A stretch of 64,000 bases of DNA, taken from assembly GCF_003086295.3 (NCBI RefSeq), contig NC_092048.1:37510425-37574424 (forward strand), in the 5' to 3' direction. This DNA comes from Arachis hypogaea (taxonomy: Eukaryota > Streptophyta > Magnoliopsida > Fabales > Fabaceae). Every line of letters begins with the position of its first letter. The stretch's first letter is position 1. This document shows, in pieces, positions 58,501 to 64,000 of the stretch. The notes under the pieces are model-generated. The model saw nothing but the letters and a program-made list of their open reading frames with translations. It had not been told where the DNA came from and searched no databases. Made by a program: the position numbers and the translations under genes.

Positions 58501-61500
58501 ACTCACAACAACTAACTGTCACTACCAACAATACTATCCCTCCGTTGCTGTCGCCTTCATCCACTCTAAATTCTAAATCTTAATTAAATTTTAAATATTA
58601 AATTTTAAACTTTAAATCATAAATTTTATGCTCGAAATTTTTTTTTTAACAAGCGAATTCAATACAATAAAGTAGAGCGATAGAATCTCAAACAAAGTCC
58701 GAAACACCAAATTCAACGAAATAAAATATGAAAACAATCCCTAGCGTTATCTCCGGCATTGCCATCAACAACAAAAGGGATTTATACTACTCCGTTCTCT
58801 GTAACTGGTCAAAGATTTGTGAAATACCTCTTCCACTCCGGCCTCCTTGTTATTAAAGATCCGCCCGTTTCTCTCTAACCAAACATTCCAAATAGCTGCA
58901 AAGAAACATATGAGTCACTTATCTCGCTCCTCTTTTCTGTTGACGACCTCTGTCTAACTCTCAAAATGCTCAGTGAATCCAGAATAGACCACAGCCTCCC
59001 AAAGTCGAATAGCCATTTACATCACACCTACCAAGTAAACTCACAACCAAGAAACAAGTGGAAGATATGTTCAATTTTTTTTTTTTTACACAATACACAT
59101 ATTTTATCACCATGGCTAATAATTCCTAACCTATGCAATCTTTCTTTGGTATTCACTTTTCCTATCAAAACAAACCAGCCAATAACTCCACCCGTGGCGG
59201 AACCAAACATTTCCATAATGTTTTGGTGAAACTATAGCTGGTAGTATCCTCTGGAAGTGTTTCTGACTACATCACCTGCAAAAAAGAGTTAGTTGAAAAA
59301 ATACATTCTTTGTCACCATATAACTCTATCTTGCATATCATATGCTATCTTTATAAGCCTTAAAGTTTCATGTAATTGATCGACTAATTCCAACTCCCAT
59401 TGAAATAAATCTCGCCTCCACTGGATTTCCAAATCCATTCTAACCCGTCTCAAAACCTACAATTCCCTATTGATAGATCCTCTTTGGTTTGAAATAGAGA
59501 AGAACCTCGAAAAATTCATTTTTAGCGAACTACTCTGTAGCCAAATATCTTCCCAAAACCTGGTCCTCCTTCCATCACCCACCTCCATAGACAATGCAGC
59601 ATTTATCTTATCTCTCACGTTATGATCTTTAAACTACAACTGGCATATATCCTTCTATAGATCCTCTCTACTAAACAATGTCTGAAATGATAGCATAACA
59701 TTGGGATTCAAGTTATGACGAGAGCATACCACCTTCTTTTATAGTGGACACTTCCAACATTTATTTTATGTTATTTCACCTTCACATTTTTTTTAATTTC
59801 AAATGTTTTGTTTTTTTTTAGTTTTAGATATTTTTTATGTTAATTTCTTTCTTTTGTTGGTAAATTTTTAAATTAGTTGACTGAATTAATGGTGATTCTT
59901 TAAACTTTTTCATATATAAATGACAACATAAAATTATAAATAAATGCCAACATCTTTTTTATTATCTAGTTATTTCATATTTCTCTTGATCACAACTTTT
60001 ACTTGCCCGTTAAAAATTAAATTAGTCATACACTAATATACCATTAAATATGGATTGGCAATTAACTCTTATATTGATTTTTATTTTAAATATTTTTAAT
60101 TCCAGATTTATGAAATTGAACGTAATTTGATTTTGAAAAATCAGCCTCCTTCTCGTAAGCAACTATAACTGATAATAATCATAACTTATGATAATTTTTC
60201 TCATTAATTTTTTCATATTTACCTTGAATCATTTTATCTTACTCCAGGTGAGTTTGGATTGATTTTTTTTTTTAAAAATCTTATTAATTTTAATCTTTTA
60301 TATAAACATCTTTTTTATTAGACACAATAATTTGGTGTTTTAAAAAAGCAACATATTGCATGTTTAAAATGAAAAGAGACACTTAATATGAGACGGATCG
60401 AGGGAGTATAACTTTACTTGTCGCATAAACTGAATCATGATGGGTACTGCATGCAGATGCAGTAACATAATTTTCCCTGGATGTGTTATTTTGAAAGGGA
60501 GTTTTTTGGTGACCAAGATAATGGTATTTAAAAATGGTCAAAGATTGACTCACAAATTAGAGATTGACATGTAAAATGGTTGAATACAATGAGAATTATC
60601 TTAGGAGTATACTTTTGTGAATTATGTTAAAAATGGAAAAAACTAAGTTATAGAAAAAATATATATATAAATACACGAAAGGAAACAAAAAAAATAAAAA
60701 ATAGCTGTGAAATTAATAAAAATAAAATTTTATATTTAAATCAATTAAATAAATATTTTATTTATTAAAATAAATAATTATAAAAATTATTACAAAAATA
60801 CGTCTCCCAATCTTATCTCGTTTACATTGTAAACGATATAATTATGAATATATTTCGTTTACACTGTAAACGAGATATATAAAATTTGAAAAAATATACC
60901 TATTTCGTTTACAGTATAAACAAGATACATTTATAATTATCTCGTTTACACTAGATATGTGTATTTGTAAATATAAAAATATAATTTTTAAAAATAATAA
61001 AAAAATGTTAATAATTTAAATTAGACCAAACTCTTAAAATGAAAATTTTTAAATAATAGAAAAAATAGACAATTTCAAATAATAGAAAAGATAAACCGTT
61101 TCAAAATAACAAAGAAGATAGGTGGGTTTGAAAGTTAAAACAGTCTATTTTCCTTCTTATTTAAAAGTTCTATTTTAAGAATTTGGTCTAATTTAAATTA
61201 TTAATATTTTTAATTATTTTCAAAAATTATATTTTTATATTTATAAATACACATATCTCGTTTACACGATAAACGAGATTATAAATGTATCTTTTTTACA
61301 TGGTAAACAAGATATGTGTATTTTTTTAAAGTTCATATATCTCGTAACGAAATATATTCATAACTATATCATTTACGGTATAAATAAACGAGATAAGATT
61401 GAAAAATGTATTTTTATAATAATTTTTATAATTATTTATTTTAATAATAAAATATTTATTTAATTTATTTAAATAAAAAATCTCATTTTTATTAACTTCA

Positions 61501-64000
61501 CAGTTTTTTATCCCTCTTTTTCCTTCCATATGCATTTATATTTTTTTTTCTATAACTTCGTTTTTTCCATTTTTAATGTAATTCACAAAAGCATATTCTT
61601 AAAATGTTTCTCATGATATTCAACCATTCCACGTGTCAACCTCTAATTTATAGGTCAATCTTTCGACATCCTTGGGTACCATTATTTTGTTCACCAGAAA
61701 ACTCCCCTACTTTGAATCCACATGAATGTTTTCAAGCATATATATATGTATGTGATGATCAGGAGAGAGCAAAGATTATGATGAAATGGGCAGAACTAAT
61801 TGATGAAAACGTGGAAGAACTTGCGGCACTAGATACTATTGATGCTGGAAAATTGTATCATATGTGCAAGGCTGTGGACATTCCTACAGCATCAAACACT
61901 CTACGCTACTATGCTGGTGCTGCTGACAAAATCCATGGGGAGGTGTTAAAGATGTCTGGGAAGTTCCATGCATACACATTGATGGAACCAATTGGTGTTG
62001 TTGGACACATCATTCCATGGAATTTCCCAACCACCATGTTCTTCCTTAAAGTTAGCCCTTCCTTGGCTGCAGGCTGCACCATGGTACTCAAGCCTGCAGA
62101 GCAGACACCACTCTCTGCTCTGTTTTATGCTCATCTAGCCAAACTGGTACCTACCATTATTATTCTACACATTATTTTAGAGTCCAGGCAGCCAGGCATA
62201 ATTAGATTTTTGAGGATTTCGACGTTAGACTAATTAGTATCTAAAGGAAAAAAAAAAAAACTAATTAGATCCTCTATGATAGTAAACAGAGAGCAGTTGA
62301 TAGTATCGTCTCATGCTCATATCGTAGCAACAAGACATATTACGTAAATAACAAAACACATGAGCAACTCTATTTCGTTTTGAATTATCCATAAACAAAA
62401 GGACATAACGTGTGCATTGTTTAATATTATGGAGGATCTAATTAGTATTTTTCTTCTTCAAAACTTAAGTAGTATGAGGTCGAATTTCTCATGAATCTAA
62501 TTGTCATTTTACTCTGTTTTTTTTATTAAAACTACTAGCTAGAGCTAACATCCTTTTTCATATTCATTTGTCTAATTGTTACCAAAATTTCCAATTCTGA
62601 AGGCTGGAGTTCCGGATGGAGTGCTTAATGTAGTTCCCGGATTCGGTCCAACTGCTGGTGCTGCAATAAGCTCACACATGGACATTGATAAAGTAATTAC
62701 TAGTTTAGTTACATGTTACACATTATTTGCAATGTTTTGAGTATGTAACATTTAATGAATAAATAAATATACATATTTTCAGGTTAGCTTCACAGGTTCA
62801 ACAGAAGTAGGGCGTGAAATAATGCAAGCTGCAGCAAAGAGCAACTTGAAACAAGTGTCACTTGAATTAGGAGGAAAATCACCTCTCATTATCTTTGATG
62901 ATGCTGATATTGACAAAGCTGCTGACCTTGCTCTCTTGGGCATCCTATTTAACAAGGTCAACAACATACATTTGCTTTCAATTAAAAATTACAAAAATGT
63001 TATGCGGATATTAAAAATCAGTTACTATAAATTTGTATATAAATATGTGTAATTTAATTTATTTTTTATATATATTTTATATTTTTAATGTATATTTTAT
63101 ATGATGACTTATTTTAATGGTTGATTTTGATGTACACCTAGCATAGTCATAAGAATTATATCTCTGCCTAATAATTCTTTTATCTGTTTCTTACTGCGTG
63201 TCACACACCATCAGGGAGAAGTCTGTGTTGCAAGTTCGCGTGTGTTTGTTCAGGAAGGTATCTACAATGAATTTGAAAAGAAGCTGGTAGAGAAGGCAAA
63301 AGCATGGGTTGTTGGGGATCCTTTTGACCCTAAATCTCAGCAAGGACCGCAGGTAATTAATTAGTTGGTTAGTTAGTTAAGACTTACGATCAATATATAT
63401 ATGACACATTGACACACTAACTCATTATGATTCTTAATTCTCTGGTGGCTAATTATTTTCGATATAATTGATGTAGGTTGACAAGAACCAATTTGAAAAA
63501 GTCCTTTCCTACATTGAACATGGAAAGAGACAAGGTGCTACCCTGTTGACTGGGGGTAAAACACTGGGCAACAAGGGCTATTACATTCAACCAACAATTT
63601 TTTCTGATGTGAAGGTGAGTAATTCTAAGTCATCAAGAGTTTAAATTAGGTAGATAATTAATTATTTTAACAACTGTACCGTTTAATTAGGAGGATATGC
63701 TTATAGCACAAGATGAAATATTTGGCCCTGTCATGGCACTCAAGAAGTTCAGGTAAGTGAGATAGATAATTCTATCGTTATCATTAAGGAAAAAGTGCAA
63801 TAAGTAGTTAACTAGAAAGTATATATTTGATGATCTGAAAAAACAGGACGATTGAGGAAGCAATTAAGAGTGCAAACAACACAAGATATGGGTTAGCAGC
63901 GGGGATAGTGACAAAGAACATAGACACAGCAAACACAATGTCACGGTCCATTCGTGCAGGGACTATTTGGATCAATTGCTACTTTGCGTTTGGGGATGAT
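49590..64000 (+). CDS. ALDH2C4: Aldehyde dehydrogenase family 2 C4-like, 3' truncated by window
   Basis: Nine exons: 49590-49686, 50408-50550, 61763-62146, 62603-62692, 62783-62956, 63215-63352, 63477-63614, 63691-63752, 63847-64000 and beyond. All junctions are GT/AG and the frame is kept, giving about 460 codons. Motifs: [12 protein letters not shown] and TIDPRTGEV near the N-terminus, IIPWNFP, NAD-fold [18 protein letters not shown], catalytic Glu near 266 (LELGGKSP), catalytic Cys near 300 (GEVCVASSR), EIFGPVM, then [13 protein letters not shown] at the edge. No transit peptide precedes the fold, so it is likely cytosolic. Family members oxidise coniferaldehyde and sinapaldehyde to ferulate and sinapate, or act more broadly. 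The last ~40 codons lie outside. Intron 2 is 11.2 kb. Confidence 0.95.
50686..51049. mobile_element. Tourist-like MITE in ALDH intron 2
   Basis: Left end GTGCTTGTTTGGG and reverse-complemented right end GAGTTTGTTTGGG; GAA on both sides (50683-50685, 51050-51052). The interior has AAAAGATCTTTT blocks in both orientations. The duplication is GAA rather than the usual TTA/TAA, so the superfamily is tentative. Confidence 0.55.
51053..51889. other. Intron sequence, T-rich tract, nothing coded
   Basis: From 51310 to 51670 there are repeated TTTTAGATTTT, ATGTTTCTTTT and AATAATTTT phrases after a short C/T-rich segment. Similar T-rich phrases reappear near 59780-59870. No ORF is supported. Confidence 0.5.
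51900..52493 (+). pseudogene. Caulimovirid movement-protein-like gene, broken
   Basis: The open stretch 52017-52268 (83 codons) has [19 protein letters not shown] and [17 protein letters not shown], a pattern I associate with the movement-protein part of endogenous caulimovirids. Similar reading extends upstream to about 51890 and downstream to about 52500, interrupted by stops (for example at 51976 and 52267). The segment 52340-52493 recurs at 58107-58264. Confidence 0.65.
52838..53740 (+). pseudogene. Caulimovirid coat-protein-like gene, broken
   Basis: The 205-codon stretch 52838-53455 includes [18 protein letters not shown] and [20 protein letters not shown], similar to the capsid region of caulimovirids. 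A frame break near 53360-53400 is followed in another frame by similar sequence to about 53550. Near 53730-53790 are scattered Cys codons and Lys-rich sequence where the zinc finger would be expected, with stops. No complete finger can be read. Confidence 0.7.
54440..56340 (+). pseudogene. Caulimovirid protease, reverse transcriptase and RNase H, broken
   Basis: A retropepsin motif (DSGADINC) lies near 54510-54535 and is followed by a stop. The reverse transcriptase occupies about 55060-55670, with [11 protein letters not shown] near 55335-55370 and the catalytic YLDDVLVYS near 55520-55550 in the 55482-55667 frame. RNase H-like sequence follows to about 56330 ([11 protein letters not shown] near 55965; [11 protein letters not shown] near 56300). 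Stops occur throughout, for example near 55107, 55172 and 55473, plus frame changes. No enzyme can be made from this copy. Confidence 0.88.
56342..57498 (+). pseudogene. Downstream caulimovirid ORF region, broken
   Basis: Two open stretches (56342-56704, 120 codons; 57286-57498, 70 codons) follow the polymerase and precede the promoter. They lie where caulimovirids carry a translational transactivator or another last gene. I do not recognise a firm domain. Sequence between them has partial readable stretches with stops. Confidence 0.5.
57845..57852 (+). promoter_or_regulatory. Caulimovirid-type TATA box
   Basis: TATAAATA in the context CCCTATAAATAGGGAGGGAG sits between the last ORF and a leader-like stretch, where the pregenomic RNA promoter is expected. 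Whether it is active in the plant is unknown. Confidence 0.6.
57992..57997 (+). terminator. AATAAA signal downstream of the viral TATA
   Basis: AATAAA lies about 140 bases after the TATA box. In caulimovirids the polyadenylation signal lies shortly after the RNA start, creating the terminal repeat of the pregenomic RNA, so the spacing fits. Confidence 0.5.
58107..58264 (+). repeat. Second copy of a movement-protein segment
   Basis: ATTTTATAATTATTTAATAA and the next ~140 bases match 52340-52493 with scattered differences, ending at AATCTCAATAT. The direct repeat shows that the integration is longer than one viral genome. Confidence 0.85.
58265..58636. other. Intron sequence, AT-rich, nothing recognised
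   Basis: No ORF or repeat structure was seen apart from short C-rich phrases near 58500-58570. Confidence 0.5.
58637..59760 (-). mobile_element. 5'-truncated LINE fragment
   Basis: The minus strand reads [20 protein letters not shown] followed by CVLC and [10 protein letters not shown] (59028-59216), the zf-RVT zinc-binding region of plant LINEs. Further downstream (about 58790-58930) is an [17 protein letters not shown] C-terminal stretch in broken frames. It ends in a poly(T) run on + (58637-58647), the LINE poly(A) tail. The 5' end near 59760 is approximate. Confidence 0.75.
59761..60486. other. Intron sequence, AT-rich, nothing recognised
   Basis: T-rich phrases near 59780-59870 resemble those at 51450-51660. 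No coding or RNA gene is supported. Confidence 0.5.
60496..61707. mobile_element. Palindromic Mutator-like element, 1.2 kb
   Basis: Terminal repeats are AGGGAGTTTTTTGGTGACCA and GGGGAGTTTTCTGGTGAACA (right end reverse-complemented), and the similarity continues inward for several hundred bases, so the element is almost one large hairpin. Flanking 9-mers are TATTTTGAA (60487-60495) and TACTTTGAA (61708-61716), one mismatch, as expected for Mutator-like elements. The middle holds several copies of a short palindrome, TCTCGTTTACACTGTAAACG and variants (60814-60960 and 61253-61400). No transposase ORF. Confidence 0.8.

Larger units (their letters stand above)
50551..61762 (+). other. ALDH intron 2, 11.2 kb, enlarged by insertions
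   Basis: The donor is GTAAGT after CCCTCT and the acceptor is GATCAG before GAGAGAGC. It contains, in order, a MITE (50686-51049), a T-rich tract, an endogenous caulimovirid (51890-58264), a minus-strand LINE fragment (58637-59760) and a palindromic Mutator-like element (60496-61707). The other introns seen in this gene are 71-722 bases, so the size is due to the insertions. Confidence 0.88.

Overview
The window is plant nuclear DNA: AT-rich, intron-bearing genes with GT/AG junctions, and dense nested transposable elements. It looks like a legume, most likely Arachis (peanut). That guess rests on remembered repeat styles, such as an LTR carrying GGCGTTCAACGCC-type motifs and clusters of AAATCGGACCGTCCGATTT. 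No search could be run to confirm it.

Only two host genes are supported. (1) A FRIGIDA-like protein gene of the FRL4A type on + at 21695-23795, three exons, with a one-base frame break in a C run in exon 1. (2) A cytosolic class 2 aldehyde dehydrogenase (ALDH2C4-like) on +, starting at 49590 and running off the right edge, with nine exons seen. Its second intron is about 11.2 kb and holds an endogenous caulimovirid, a MITE, a LINE fragment and a palindromic Mutator-like element.

Layout: 1-2611 intergenic with two palindromic repeats. 2612-4891 TIR element carrying a plant-mobile-domain exon, a minisatellite and clustered short palindromes. 5048-6640 two abutting Tourist/Harbinger-like elements. 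8053-about 21350 one minus-strand LINE, split by a CACTA element (which holds a GC-rich hAT-like element) and by a 3.8 kb solo-LTR-like insertion. 21695-23795 FRL4A-like. 24886-32729 minus-strand Ty1-copia element with two nested solo LTRs. 32958-45487 plus-strand Ty3-gypsy Tat-type element with a second RNase H, an antisense gene before its 3' LTR, and a 3.3 kb solo-LTR-like insertion in gag. 45488-49589 intergenic with a SINE and an 864 bp palindrome. 49590-64000 the ALDH gene.

Most insertion boundaries could be fixed from target-site duplications read directly in the sequence, so the order of insertion can be given. None of the element coding regions looks intact. I found no CRISPR array, rRNA, functional tRNA or clearly new gene system. 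The least routine signals are the element-specific clusters of short palindromes in two TIR elements, the antisense gene of the Tat element, the more-than-unit-length viral integration in the ALDH intron, and the frame break in FRL4A.
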